Shown in pieces: positions 30,515 to 42,986 of a DNA stretch of 64,000 bases. Source of the stretch: Lineus longissimus. Taxonomy: Eukaryota > Nemertea > Pilidiophora > Heteronemertea > Lineidae. Below the pieces are notes generated by a model. That model searched no databases and had not been told where the DNA came from. It saw only the letters and a list, made by a program, of their open reading frames with translations. The stretch lies in the NCBI RefSeq assembly GCF_910592395.1, contig NC_088316.1, positions 10,788,001 to 10,852,000 of the forward strand. The letters run 5' to 3'. The translations under genes were made by a program, and so were the position numbers. Position 1 is the first letter of the stretch; every line of letters begins with the position of its first letter.

Positions 30515-30614
30515 GGGTGCGCCCTATAGTTCGGTGCGCCTTATATGTGGATTTTAACTGAGAAATCAAAGGTGCACCTTATAGTGAGTGCGCCCTTTAG
30601 TCAGAAAAATACGG
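30515..30614 (-). repeat. Right pogo terminus
   Basis: Ends TCAGAAAAATACGG|TA. Contains GGTGCGCC modules that match both the left end in direct orientation (30515-30550) and the inverted terminal repeat. Confidence 0.75.
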
Positions 30615-30616
30615 TA

Positions 30617-31144
30617 AATGTATATAGGACAGACTGATGCCCAGGGAATTGGGCAGTTTCATTGTTGAAACGATAGTTTAACAGTTGAAGTGGCGGTGAC
30701 AGTCGTCGTTGGTTGCCGGCCAATCTGTTCGTGGGTTCTATTCCCGCGCTTTAGTTTTTTACGCTTAAAGTCAAGGTTTTCTTATCAAGATGCCCACTCG
30801 GGGTGGTTAAGGTTGTTGATTTGGACACACAGAACTGGGTGTAGTATGCATCGGTCAGATTCCATGTCATTCTAGCCATGTTTTAGTGCCAGAAAGGGCA
30901 CAGAGCTGTACAAGCCAGAGTGTTGTTTAGGTTATCAGATAATCGTCACGTGGCAGCAGCTGACGGTCTGAGATGTTACAATGTTTTGAGATGCTGAGTA
31001 TTAAACCGGGAGCCCATAGCGACTTTTTTAGCATTGCGAGTACAAAAGGTTTGAGGTTGGGGATATGAAGGGGGAGGTTGTGGGACCCTCAAACAGCCAT
31101 TCTTAAGTTCCATCTCCTGTACTAATCCTGGGGGGGACCACTCA
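30617..31144. other. Non-coding flank
   Basis: No gene. 30735-30750 contains a T-arm-like GGGTTCTATTCCC followed by a T run, possibly the tail of a tRNA-derived SINE; an A box was not found. Confidence 0.35.
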
Positions 31145-31289
31145 AAGTATCCCCAAACTCATGTTTAATTAGCATAGTCGAGTACAAGAATGAAACCAAT
31201 GCTAAAATGTTCATATTGTTGGTAGGAATCAACATCCACCATTCTTAATTTCCAACTCCTGTACTTAATTCACTTAAGAACACCCTTAA

Positions 31290-33133
31290 CTCTTTCCTCC
31301 ACACAGCCGACTTAAGTCGGTCACCCTGGCATTACCGTTTGTCCCCACGGCCGACATATGGCGGCCTGGCCTACGATCGTTGATACGATAACTCTGATGA
31401 TAACTCTGCTCTTGGTGCAGATTTCTTGTCAGACTATGTTAGTGACGACAATGACTCAGATTTCAGTGTACAGGGCCACGTGGATGACCCTGTACTCAGT
31501 AGCTATGATAGTGATAGTGAAGGTGATGCGCAAGCACCACCACCTAAGCGTGCACGTAATGTAGGCAGAGGCAGGGGGGTGCCAGCTGGGCCCGCAAACC
31601 CACCGGACCCTCAACCTCAACCTTCTGCTTCAGGAGAGATTTCGCACCACTATCACTCCGGAACGAGACATCAGCATTGATGAAGGCACCTGTGCCTTCA
31701 AGGGACGAGTGGTATTCAGGGTCTACAATAAGGATAAACCCCATAAGTGGGGGATAAAACTGTTTGAACTGTGTGAGTCTGAATCTGGGTACTGTTTTGA
31801 ATTTGTTATCTTCACTGGATCTGATGCTGATGAGACACAGGACAAAACTTTTCACTTGGTGATGAACATGATGAGACGATACCTCGATAAAGGACACCGC
31901 CTCTATATGGACAGGTATTACTCATCTCCCAAGTTGTTTGATGAACTAACTGCTAGGGGAACTGTTGCTACTGGAACTTGTAATAAGAACAGGAAAGGAC
32001 TTCCAAATGAGCCTCAGATAAAACAGAAGATGAAGGGGAAGAAGGGAGATATTGTTGGGTATCGAAACGGAAAACTTGTGTGTCTCAAATGGAAGGACAA
32101 ACAGGATGTTCTGATGCTGACCAACCAGCATAACGTAGGAACTATTGAGGTACAAGTAAGAGCTAGAGGGGGCAGAAAAGCTAAAATGAAGCCTATCTGC
32201 ATCCAGGATTACAATGAACATATGGGAGGAGTGGACAAAAGCGATCAAATGATGTCATATTACTCTTTCACAAGGAAAACCTTCAAATGGTGGAAAGAAG
32301 TTATTTTTCCATCTCATCCATCTCGCTCTGGTAAATGCCCACAATATTTCTCAAAAGGTTGCAAAGGCAAGTGGGGGAGATTGCTTGGTTCTCAAGGAAT
32401 TCATAAGGCAAGTAGCCATGTCTTGGATTGATCAGGCAGGTGTACAGCTGAATGACCAGGACTCGGATGGTGACGGTGATGAAATCGATCGACTGTCCGG
32501 GAGGCACTTCCCATCATACATTCCACGTACTCCAATGAAAGACAAACCAAAAAGAGCTTGCAAGGTCTGTGCTGACAAAGCTGCATACAAGAAAAAAAGG
32601 GATGGGGAGCAGAGAGCTGATAGAAAGAGGAAAGAGACATCCTTCTGGTGTCAGCCATGTGGGGTTCCTCTTTGCCCGGTTCCATGTTTCGGTGACTTTC
32701 ACACTAAAAAGAACTATAGCATGGATTAGGTCACAAATAACTAACAAACAACTTTTTAGCACTTGACTATGGTGGTACTTTATTTCTAAATCATTTCTAA
32801 ACATTTTGAATGTCACTGGAGGACAGTAACTCGATTTATTTTGGATACATCTTTGAATGTTTGACTCTTTTGTGTTCCGCCAATTCTTCGGACACTTGCG
32901 AAGGACCATTTCTTACATGATTTCATGGAGATGACAAAAATTCTTCCTGGGAGATATCACAACTGCCATGTTACAGAATCAAGAAGAAACATAGCCCTTT
33001 CAGATGAGACCAAGCTTCATTTATTCTGGTGAATAGTTTTCATTTTAGATTTGGGGTGTAAAATGGCAATTTCGTCAAAAATGCCCGGGGACGAAAGGTA
33101 ATGCCGCGGGTAAATTACCCGGGGAGGAAAGAG
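31290..33133 (+). mobile_element. piggyBac-type transposon with TTAA target duplication
   Basis: The termini are inverted repeats CTCTTTCCTCC at 31290 and GGAGGAAAGAG ending at 33133, flanked on both sides by TTAA (31286-31289, 33134-33137). The 1.84-kb interior has a broken piggyBac transposase. The undisturbed insertion site is present in the neighbouring satellite unit at 33413-33445. Confidence 0.93.
31426..32729 (+). pseudogene. piggyBac transposase, internally deleted and frameshifted
   Basis: An acidic N-terminal piece (31426-31680, SDYVSDDNDSDF) jumps directly to the catalytic core. Several hundred residues expected between them are missing at about 31640-31660. The core frame (31709-32431, with coding similarity from about 31665) carries the three catalytic regions: SIDEG (just upstream), YMDRYYSSPKLF and DYNEHMGGVDKSDQMMSYYS. 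A frameshift near 32330 leads to 32385-32729, whose end is the Cys-rich C-terminal domain (CKVCADK ... CQPCGVPLCPVPC). It cannot be active. Confidence 0.9.
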
Positions 33134-33541
33134 TTAATTAGTGCTAATGAGCAATTTAATTAGCATAATTGAGTACATCAATGAAACCTCTACCAATATA
33201 TCTATTAGGGTACCCTGAATAAGGATCAGTCATTCTTAAGTGTCAAATCCTGTACAAAGTCGACTTAAGAAGGGGTCAAAGGTCAGGGTCAGCACCGCAA
33301 AGAGTATATTCAGCACAGACGAGTACATGAATGAAACCAATGCTAAAATGTTCATATTGTTGGTAGGAATCAATATCCAATATTCTTAATTTCCAACTCC
33401 TGCACTTAATCCACTTAAGAACACCCTTAATTAGTGCTAATGAGCAATTTAATTAGCATAATTGAGTACATCAATGAAACCTCTACCAATATATCTATCA
33501 GGGTACCCTGAATAAAGTTCAGTCATTCTTAAGTATCAAAT

Positions 33542-34654
33542 ATAGCACATGTAGCTGTATCATAGCCTATGTTATCACTACAGGCAGGCCAAGGAGAAGG
33601 TTGGATGCATGAGGATGGGGTGATGTTCAGCACAAATAAGTTATCAATTTCTTTGCTTTTGTTCATTCTGTCTATTTGCTGGGATATACTTCACTTTTGA
33701 CACCGTTACTGCCAATCTAGATATAACCCACGAATCATTGAAAGGTAAGTTGAAGTTTAATCAATTCGTTACCATGGGTATTACTAGTATGTGGGCTTAT
33801 TACAGGTTTTTCTTACCAATACTGGTTTATATCGAATGTATTTTGTTGACAACCTGTTAGGATGACATCCTCTATGAAATTAAAGATTAGACAAGCCCTT
33901 CGACGATAATGGCTCACTGTGAGAAATGATTGCTATAATATTGTCAATGTGTACAGGGACTGGACCAATTGGTTCACTTACTGAATCCAAGATGGCGGAC
34001 CACCAGACTAAAATGCGAGTACTAATTGAAGAGCTTAGAAGTATAATCAGGCTAAGGCACATTTTAAACCCTATATTTGGAGAAAAATCTTCACATTCCC
34101 TGGAAACACGCAAGTGATGATTTCTAGATATCGCTGAATCATTAAGAGGCACAGATTATATGTGTTGAAAGCATTTGCTTCTTTAAGGGTATAAATACTG
34201 CAAAATGTGCATAAACCAAGAAGGGTTGTTACAACTAGTTACACTACGGACTTAGTGATAAGGCCTCGTCCCATCGCCCTTACCGGCCACTACGACAAGT
34301 CAATACTCTTGCTGATGATTCGTCATTATTGGTCGTCGCAAAAACAACGAATTGACATAGATATCAACTAGGTCAACCAATCACGCGGTAGTCTGGCGGA
34401 CACACCTCCACGACACACTTTATGTGACTTAGCATGGTGTCCCTGATGCGGCCACCAAAGACATGATGTAGATTGCCACAACAAACTTGTGGTGTGAAGC
34501 TGTGTACTCCTCCTACTATAATATTACGTCTGGAGGCAAAGTCGTAAGGTGTATAGTTAGCTGATGACGTTTGGTGTGCAGGTTTCTAATGTCTTCGGCA
34601 TTCCGCGGGCGATGTGGAATTAGTCCGCCGAGGTTATGGAAGAAAAAAACCAAA
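33542..34654. other. Non-coding interval
   Basis: No gene or clear repeat is recognised. 34240-34640 is more GC-rich and lies immediately upstream of the candidate first exon, so it may hold a promoter. Confidence 0.4.
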
Positions 34655-34954
34655 ATGGCGGGAGTGTCGGAGAATGAGAAGCGTACTGCAATTTTTTCCG
34701 CATCAATTTTGAAGTACGTGGATAATGAGGCGTTGGAGAGTTCGTTCAAGAGCCATATAACTTTTGCATACCAGGGTTATGAAACTGCCGGCTTGTTAGA
34801 AAAATGTCGGCGGATAAGATGGTCTTCGTTTTCGGACATTTTTTGGTTGGTTGGCACGCACGATTGTTGTAGTCGTTCCAGTCCAAGTGGACATGGTGGA
34901 GCCAGTGCTAGTGGGCCAGGTTACTCTACCAGTGAAATATGCAGGCGTATTGAT
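34655..34954 (+). CDS. Candidate first coding exon of a host gene
   Basis: ATG at 34655 in a good context (CCAAAATGGCG) opens exactly 100 codons ending at a strong donor (GATgtaagt at 34955), phase 0. The peptide begins MAGVSENEKRTAIF and includes a central Leu/Cys/Arg-rich stretch (AGLLEKCRRIRWSSFSDIFW) and a Ser/Gly-rich end. No family is recognised and the next exon is not identified. It may belong to the broken gene family member at 37616 or to an unrelated host gene. Confidence 0.35.
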
Positions 34955-36260
34955 GTAAGTTTTATCTGTTATAGTGGTGACTTCTCGCTACGTTAATTGC
35001 AAAATACATGTACATGATAAGAATGAGTTTAAATAAGCAATCTAATCTTTGTTTAAAAATAGTGAAATACATTGAAAAGACTTCACCACGTACACGAAGG
35101 AGTGCAGGGAGTTTTCATATCCATCGCTGTTGGGAAGAGAAGGCAAATAAGCCTGGCCAAAGCCTGGGGCCAAATTGGTTGCCTTGGATGAGCTGTCATC
35201 AGTGAATTCACCTTTTTGATTACAGATTGTTAAATTATTCACAGACATACTTGTGGGTAGGCCTAATCCAGAAGAAACATACCGCCAGCCTTTCCTCCGG
35301 GTTTTTCCTACAGCCTTCTAGCACAGATAATTCACTTATTTTTCAATATGTTGCAATAAAACTTGCAAAATATGTTTTAAATAACCTATTTTATTGACTT
35401 ATGTCAAGAAAATATAATTTTGATAACTTTGAAACCTGGTGGACGCTGTTTAGGATGTCCGGCCTATACGTATACGTTGACTTCAGAATTCACCGGCCAT
35501 CCGCATCAGGCTGCAAGTGCAACTCTGTCAGTCAGTGTCACCCAAACCAGGTCATACCAAAGCTGCCAGCGATTCACAGACAACTAATTGACACTTCGAT
35601 GAGTATTTCCATCACCTCGACATCTGAAAACTTACTGATTTTGTACGGAAAGCAAGCAGTGAACGATGTAAACATTAATGGATGACGGTAATTACGGTGA
35701 TTACCTCGTTCCGAATGCTCACCATAAGCTTAGTTGCATACAGTCATACACCTGCAATACTTCATCGATCCCAGGTTGATTATCGGCTAATGTAGCATAT
35801 CATTATCACACCCCCGGATCAAACCTTACTAATCAAACCTGAAACTATCGAACTGGCACAATATTCGTTCTTTTCTTTAAATATTTGTCGATGGAATCAA
35901 ATAATCAAATGGAATCAAATGGAATCAAATGGAAAAAATTGTTTGTGGCCGATTTGCACTACTCACACGCTTCCAAAAAATCAACATTTTGCGAATGTAC
36001 TCGATTTGTTGGAACATAGTAAGCTCGTCCCCTTGTACGAATGTACGTACATATGACCATAATAAATCAATATGAATAACACCCTGGAAAAGGGGCGTGG
36101 CAAAATTACATGGAAAAACAAAAAAAACCAGATATATACGATGGTTTGTTGTCCAAAATCACTTCACGAGACACACCTATGATGCCAAACACAGCCAATG
36201 ATGCCATTGCGCCCGAATCGGTCAGCCCTTATGGACAAACGAGGTTATCGCAAAATGAGG
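34955..36260. other. Non-coding interval
   Basis: AT-rich. A short GGAATCAAAT tandem repeat lies at about 35893-35932. No gene is supported. Confidence 0.45.
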
Positions 36261-37313
36261 TTAAATGAAATGGCCAGGGCCATTGTGCTCACCTCATGTG
36301 GAGGAAAGATGGATGAAGAGCATGGTATTGTGTCATGTAGTGTTAGGTTTGATGTAGGTCCAAGCAATTACAATTTCCCCAAAATGGCCAATTTACAGTA
36401 CATTCGACCTCTGTGACCTTGAAAAGTAGGTCAAATCAAAGAAGACCCGGGTGACACATTGAATGGTTGTTAGAATTAGATGTACCTATGATATAAAATT
36501 GGTGCCAATCGGGCAAGTCATTACTAGGAATAATGGCATTTTGAAGAATTTAGGATTTGGCCCCCTCCCTGGAGGCCAAACGGCAAATCAGATCGCACCA
36601 AACTTCGGTACCTGAGATCACCTGACCAAGGGGTACATGTGTACTTAATTTGTGATCAATAGTCATTGCAGTTAAGAAACGTGCCATAGTTACGGCCTGA
36701 CGGCGAATTTACGCCATTTGACCTCTGTGACCTTGACAAGAAGGTCAAATTAAAAACCTGTGTGACATATACTGTATGGTGGTTAGATGTACCCATGATA
36801 TCAAATTGGTGGCAATCGGGCACGAAGTTAAGGAATAATCACATTTTTAAGGTTTTTGGATTTTGCCCCCTGGTGGTCAAGTGGTTAATCATATTGGACC
36901 AAACTTTGGTCCCTGAGATCACCTGACTAAGGGGTAAATGTGTACCAAATTTGGTATCAATAGTCATTGCAGTTTAGAAACGTGCCATCGTTACATCCTA
37001 ACGGCCAATTTACACCATTTGACCTCTGTGACCTTGAAAAGGAGGTCAAATCAAAAACCCGGAGGATATATGATGCACCTTTGCTAGAAGTACCTACCAT
37101 ATTTTTTTCAAAATTTCCCGACAACTATTAAGGGAGATATTGCATATTTTCACTTTTAACGTTTGGCCCCCTGGTGGCCAAACCATGAAACGAATCGGAC
37201 CGAAACTTGGTGTCCAAGGTGTCATTACATAAGGGTACATGTGTACTAAGTTTCAACTCAATAGCTCTAACAGTTACGAAACGTGCCCTGCTAACGGACG
37301 ACGGACGACGACG

Positions 37314-37348
<35 letters not shown>

Positions 37349-37395
37349 AGACGACGACGACGACGGACGACGGACGCCACGGTATGGGATAAGCT
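36261..37395 (+). repeat. Independent copy of the 1.15-kb GAC-tailed repeat
   Basis: Nearly identical to 19943-21091, with the same TGACCTCTGTGACCTTG blocks and a shorter GAC tract (37296-37373). It ends AAGCTAAAAA and lacks the hairpin seen at the end of the gypsy copy. Its flanks differ from those of the other copy, proving that it moved as a unit. 37396-37615 has nothing recognisable. Confidence 0.85.
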
Positions 37396-37615
37396 AAAAA
37401 CCCATGCAACTTTAATGGTCACTATAGACAGTGAGCCAATATCTAAACATAAAATCACAATATTGCATCTCAAAGCCACATGTCACAGATAACAACTCTA
37501 GTGGTGTAATCAAAACATTATTGACAGTGAACCCCACTCGTTCAGACTAACTCTCAAAGTATGACATTCATTGCACCATGCCAAATGAGCGTTGTCTAAT
37601 TTCAGTTAAAATGCA

Positions 37616-40600
37616 ATGGAGAATCCACAAGACCCTGATTGGTTTCCTCAAACTGCTGCGGCTGAGGCCACTCCAGATGTTACAACCCCAGTTACGATAA
37701 CTGGAAGACATTGCATCCTTCATACGCGTCAGAACCAAAAAAGAAGTCATGCTTAGACATGTTACCATTTAGTGAAAAACAATGGGCCACGGCTAAAAAA
37801 GCAGCAGCAAACCGGAAGAAAAAGCGAGATTTTGAAATGTCAGTCTACTGCGATGTGGTTCTATCTGTTCTAGATCTACCCGATAATCCAGAGAAAAAGG
37901 ATGGATATCATGTTCAATGTTATAAAAACTTTACGGCAGTTTCAACCACACAGTCATCAGCTGTTGACACTGGTGAGACTGACATAACCGACACTACAAC
38001 CTCAGGCACACTGCATTTACGTTCTGCAACATCAGATGAAAAACCGACAGCTTCTGGTATATTCCCACCACAATGTTTGTTTTGAGGCAACACCAAAAAG
38101 CGCAAAAAGGGGGTGCATGAGGTTGCTGGTGCTTGTGAAACTCTCGAGGCTGGCCAACGCATTCAGGAAGCAGCATTGGCTTTGAATGATGCAAGGATTT
38201 TGTCTAAAGTCAGTGGCATCGATCTCGTCGCCAAGGAGGCAAAGTACCATCATTCTTGCAAAAGTGCTTTTCTGTTGTCTGCAAACAGAGTTAAAATCAA
38301 AGCTGTCAGTAGCAGTGTCGACCTTTCATTGACCACCGATCCATCGTCATCGATTGAGGATATTCAGGCATATGTTGAACAATCTGGTATAAGCAACAAA
38401 AGGCCAGAACTCCTTACGTCCGTGTATGCTCGGTATTTGGACTTGTGCAAAATAGCTTTAGAAACACCTCTAAATAACGCTCAAAGCCTAATGTGAAATT
38501 TGGTGAGAAAGTTTGGTGAGAAACTTAAATTTCAAACGCCACTAGGAAAGAAATTAGGATTGATTATGTACAATTCAGAAACTACTGATGATGCAATACG
38601 CGTTGCATATGACTATGCTTCCGATGATGATCAAATTGTCACTAAGGCAGCTCTCTTACTCAGGAAGCATCTACTTGATGTGCTAAAGAAGGATTTGCCT
38701 GAAAATCCTTCTTTGGATGACCTCAAGGAAGGTGATGCGTCCCCTCCTGCTCTGCTCTCTACTTTCGTCACCACCTTGTACTGTGGACAAAATCCAACAA
38801 AGTGTACTGATCATGTCATGCGTCGCGTTAAGTCATCATGTGACGATGCCCTCTTCATAACCAGGAGGGGTAAGGTCAAACCGGCAAAACAAGTAGCTCT
38901 AGGTATTGCGATAAAATCTGTCACAGGTAGCAAAAAGGTTTACAGGTCTTAAATCGTTTTGGCCACAGCATTAACTACAACTGCATAGAGGAACTTGAAA
39001 CAGAAACAGCAGAGCAAATTCAAGAAAGACAACTGTCGTGCCCTGATGGAACACTAAAAGGCAAGCCAATGGGTGTTGCATTTGATAATTTTGATGAGTT
39101 GACTCACACATTATCTGGTGCGGACACACTACACGACACAATGGGCATCCTTTACCAGAACGTACCAGATGAATCCGAAGAAATAAGGCCAATTGAAGCA
39201 GACGAGTCAGCACCACTTCCAACTATCGTCCCTAGCGTCAGAAGGGGGAAGAAAAGGTCATTGGAGCAACAAGACCTGGTACTAGAACCATATCGCAAAA
39301 AACTGAAAATGACAGTTTTCAATTATAAGTACACAGATGTCTTCAACCTCCCTGATGTCAGTGATGCTGCAAGGAACTTGGACTTGATGTGGATGATGAG
39401 TCATGCTGTAGATGTCGGCAAGCTCCCAATGTGGGTTGGATACAATGCCAATAGATACAAAGATAATCTCCCAAAAGAAGAGGTCTGCTATATGCCAAAT
39501 ATGAGACAACCCATTACTAGTCTTGATGTCCTGCAGGAGACGCTCATCACAGCCCAAAGATGTGCCAAAGAATGTGAGCAGAAATATGGTATCGTTACGT
39601 ATGACCTGGGTGCAGCAAAACCTGTTATGCAAATTCAAGCCATGGAGAAGCCAAAATTTTATGACGTCTTCATCATGCTAGGTGCCTTTCAAATAGAAGT
39701 GGCATTTTTCAAAGCACTTGGAAAGGTTATATCCGATTCAGGAGGTCCAGAAATGCTGACTGATACTGATGTTCTTGCCCCAGGGTCACTCAACGGCTTC
39801 CTTTCTGGAAAGTATTTCAATCGCTGCAAAAGGCTGCACCAATCCTAGCCCTTTCATTTGAAATCCTTCACTTCCTAACATTCATGAAGACATATAAAGA
39901 AAAAGATCGGTTAGAGGAATTCATTAAGAGTATACACCATGGTGAAGCTGAACTTGAGACAGTTTTGGAATCGGATGCATTCACTGCTGCGACAACAGCC
40001 TATACCAAGTACACAGACGACACAAGATCTGGATTGCAAGGCTTCACTGCCAAGTTCTGGATGATGTACATCAATTACATTCATCTTTACCACAATCTGG
40101 AGAGGGCTATAAGAACAAATGACATAGATCTTTACATCTACACCCTAACTGAAATCATAGACCTCTTCTTCGCTACAAACCACTGTGAACTACTGCCGCT
40201 GGCCGACGAAATTTCAGCTTGACCTGATGTATCTTGCCGAATCCCACCCTGGACTCCGGGAAATTCTTGAGAACGGTACTTTCACTGTCCGCAGAACTGA
40301 CCATAATTTCAGCCATGTTCCTGTGGACCTAACTCTAGAGCAGACGGTAAACACTGATGCAGCATCCAGACTGACAGGAATAACTGCCGCCACTGACAAA
40401 TACGCTGCTCGCCTAAGATGGACGATAACAAAATCCACCCGGGCCTCTTTCATCAGCCTTGTTCAAGAGATGGCAGGGTTGATTGTGAAGGATGATGTCT
40501 CTGCAGAACTTCGACCTGCTCGAATCGAACGTGATATGGGATTTGAGGAAAGTCATGAAGCAGATCGAAAAATCCCGCAATCCCTTCGAGATGGATGCTG

Positions 40601-42328
40601 AAACAGAAGAATCCCAAAAGAAACTTTTCAACATCAACATAGGAAAGGCTTGCAGTGATGAGATTCGTGAAAGTCTGCTTAAAATTCCAGAAAATTGACA
40701 GGTGCGCCACCAAGATTTCCTGGACTCCTGCATTACTGACCCTAACAGATTTGAAGAGAAGATAACCAAAGCAAAACTGAAGACCTTTTCAGATGATTGT
40801 GCGAAGAACCGAAGAACAGAAAACAAGATTATAGCTGAGCTGAAGGGTAGCAGAGATCTATTGAGTCGTCTTGTGGTACTAGCTTACAAAAGGAACCTTG
40901 ACTTGCCATTCATATTTGAGTATCCACTCATTCCAGTCCCTTTGTCAATGTGCAGTACAGATGGAATCATGGCAAAAACCGCAAAAAGCGCTTTCTTCAA
41001 CTTGCTAGAATCGAAAGTAAAAGATAAGGACAGCAGTCCTGAATTCATACGGCATGCATCATCGATGGCCAATTTCTACTCCACACCCTACCTCCCAATC
41101 TACCAGCAACCTACGGGGGCCTTGCCAGAAGCATACTAATACAAGCAGTCGCACAGTCCATCGCACAGTCCGTCCACAAGTCCATCTGATGTTTGACGAC
41201 TACCCACAACTATCTTTGAAAGATATGGAGCGTGGACGGAGGGGAGCAGATGATCGTCAGTTTTTGATTACTGGACCAGAACAGAAACGACCAAATATGA
41301 GCAGTGCTCTCAATTCAAGGTCGTTCAAGACACAACTGCCAAAGTTTCTAGTGAGAGAGTGGCAGGACCAGGCACACAAACACATCATTGGAAGGTGTAA
41401 ACTCTTATTGGACATTCCTGGAGAATGCTATCACTTTGAAGTTGTCGATGGAGTTCTCAGGCGAGATCCTGTCGAATACCTTAGAAGTAACCACGAAGAA
41501 GCTGATACAAAGATATGTCTTCATGCAAAAGCAGTCAATGACACCGAGCTACAAGGAGACATAGTCATTCGTGCATCGGATACAGACATTGCAATTGTCA
41601 TGTTGTATCACTGTATAAAGTTTCAGTCACCTTAATGGATGGATGCTGGCACCGCAGCAAAAAATCATCGTAGATATATCAGTATAACTGCTATATATGA
41701 GTCACTTGGACCTCAGATATGTGCAGCATTACCTGGATTCCATTCGTTCACTGGTTGCGATTACCGGATCATTTGTTCGCAAAGGAAAGCTGAAACCATT
41801 TGCTAAGCTGGAAAAGAACAAAGAGGCACAGAAAGCATTCCAGAGTCTGGCAACTGAAACAGAATTGAGTGAAAAAACTCTAACAATCCTGCAAACTTTC
41901 ACCACGATCATTTATGGAGCAAAGGACACCAGCAAGCTACCACTCAATGCGTACAGATACAAGATGTTTGAAAAGGGGTACGGACCAAAGGCAAGAGCAA
42001 AGAATCTCTTGAACAGCTTGAAAGGCATAAATGCAAGTTCCCTTCCACCATGCGAAGCAGAGATAAATATGCATATGAAACGTGCATCATTCGTTGCAAA
42101 CATGTGGGTGAAAGCTGATGTCACAGAAATTCAGCAACACCCAAATGAATCAAATGGTTGGGACTTCGACAAGGGTTATTATCAACCGATTTGGCACGAA
42201 GGGACCCAGATGCCAGACACCCTGATTCCCGAAGAAGGCGAGGTCAATGATGAAAGCAATGAAGAGGATCCGAAGACCTGACAGTCTCATCTGATGACGA
42301 GATGGACTGGGAAGAAGATGACGGCTAG
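37616..42328 (+). pseudogene. Large unnamed protein family with XPG-like motifs, copy 1 (decayed)
   Basis: Many frames carry pieces in the same order as the gene at 42987-46914. The N-terminal part (37711-38496) has two modules ending KDGYHVQCYKNF and AKYHHSCKSAF, probably zinc-binding. Next come QVALGIAIKSVTGS (about 38890-38935) and AFDNFDELTHTLSGADTLHDT (39078-39140). The central helical region includes PVDLTLEQTVN (40320-40355). Then follow NHEEADTK (41489-41512), SDTDIA (41576-41593) and, in another frame, FTGCDY (41747-41764) followed by a Lys-rich segment. The C-terminus is acidic and lacks the CXC motif of copy 2. At least five frameshifts and in-frame TGA codons at 38083, 38494 and 40696 break it. 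Function is not established. Confidence 0.7.
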
Positions 42329-42986
42329 GCTGTGTGTGTAGGACAATCAAATGCTACCTGTGACTAGAACACCAACTAAACACACTGTACTAGAGTAGGC
42401 CTTTTATACTAGAAGTCCTTTAATTGGTATTTTGGGACACCATAAAACTACTCGCCGCTATAGTCAAGATGCAAACGCAATGCATGTACATGTATTAGTT
42501 CTCAAAAGGCAATGCCTCTTCGGTCAGTATTACATTGTCCTTCATAATGGTGTAACACTATTAGTTATTCCCCAAATCTCAATGTTTCTATACAATAAAC
42601 AGCTAAGAGATATCATGACTTTACCATTGGGGGACACACAGACAGAATGATATGTTTTGAGCGTTCCCCAAAAAATAGTCAGAAAAAGAAACACTAAAAA
42701 CTTATGGCATTGTGTTATTACTTCTTAAACTCGATTGTATTTTGAATACAGTGTTTATTTCTCTTTTGAACCTATCTTTGACAAACAATTTTTAAGTGAT
42801 CATATTTCCATTGTGAATAAACCCTGTGTGGCGTTGACCCTGACCTTTGATCCCTTCTTAAGTCGACTTAAGTGCGAACTGGGGAATCTGGGGAGACAAT
42901 ACGCTTCAGGAATTGCCAGTTGAAAAGGAGACTTGAGAAAACATACCCTCAGTTGATATTTGTAAAAACCAAAAACAGGAACTCAT
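42329..42986. other. Non-coding interval between the two family members
   Basis: No gene. 42832-42870 is an inverted fragment of the satellite at 33250-33290 (TGACCCTGACCTTTGATCCC). Confidence 0.5.

Larger units (their letters stand above)
14501..30614 (+). mobile_element. Pogo-type DNA transposon, interrupted by nested retrotransposons
   Basis: The termini match as imperfect inverted repeats of about 27 bp: CCGTATTTTTCGGACTATAA... at 14501 and its complement ending TCAGAAAAATACGG at 30614. Each is flanked by TA (14499-14500 and 30615-30616), the target duplication of Tc1/mariner/pogo elements. The pogo-like transposase at 28524-29854 lies inside. About 13 kb of the span is later insertion (Gypsy 15193-21310, tandem duplication, Jockey-like element to about 28270). 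That leaves roughly 3.1 kb of own sequence, a normal pogo length. That the two ends belong to one insertion is inferred from orientation and the TA pair. Confidence 0.65.
31145..33541 (+). repeat. Satellite-like tandem repeat, split by piggyBac
   Basis: Related units of roughly 150 bp alternate between two types, sharing words such as TTAATTAGCATAATTGAGTAC, CATTCTTAA and CACTTAAGAA. Positions are 31145-31289, 33134-33305, 33306-33430 and 33431-33541. The unit at 31145 continues at 33134 if the piggyBac is removed. A related piece in inverted orientation lies near 42832-42870. Confidence 0.8.

Noticed and set aside
30690-30760. tRNA-derived SINE
   Set aside because: Only a B-box-like T-arm and a T run; no A box.
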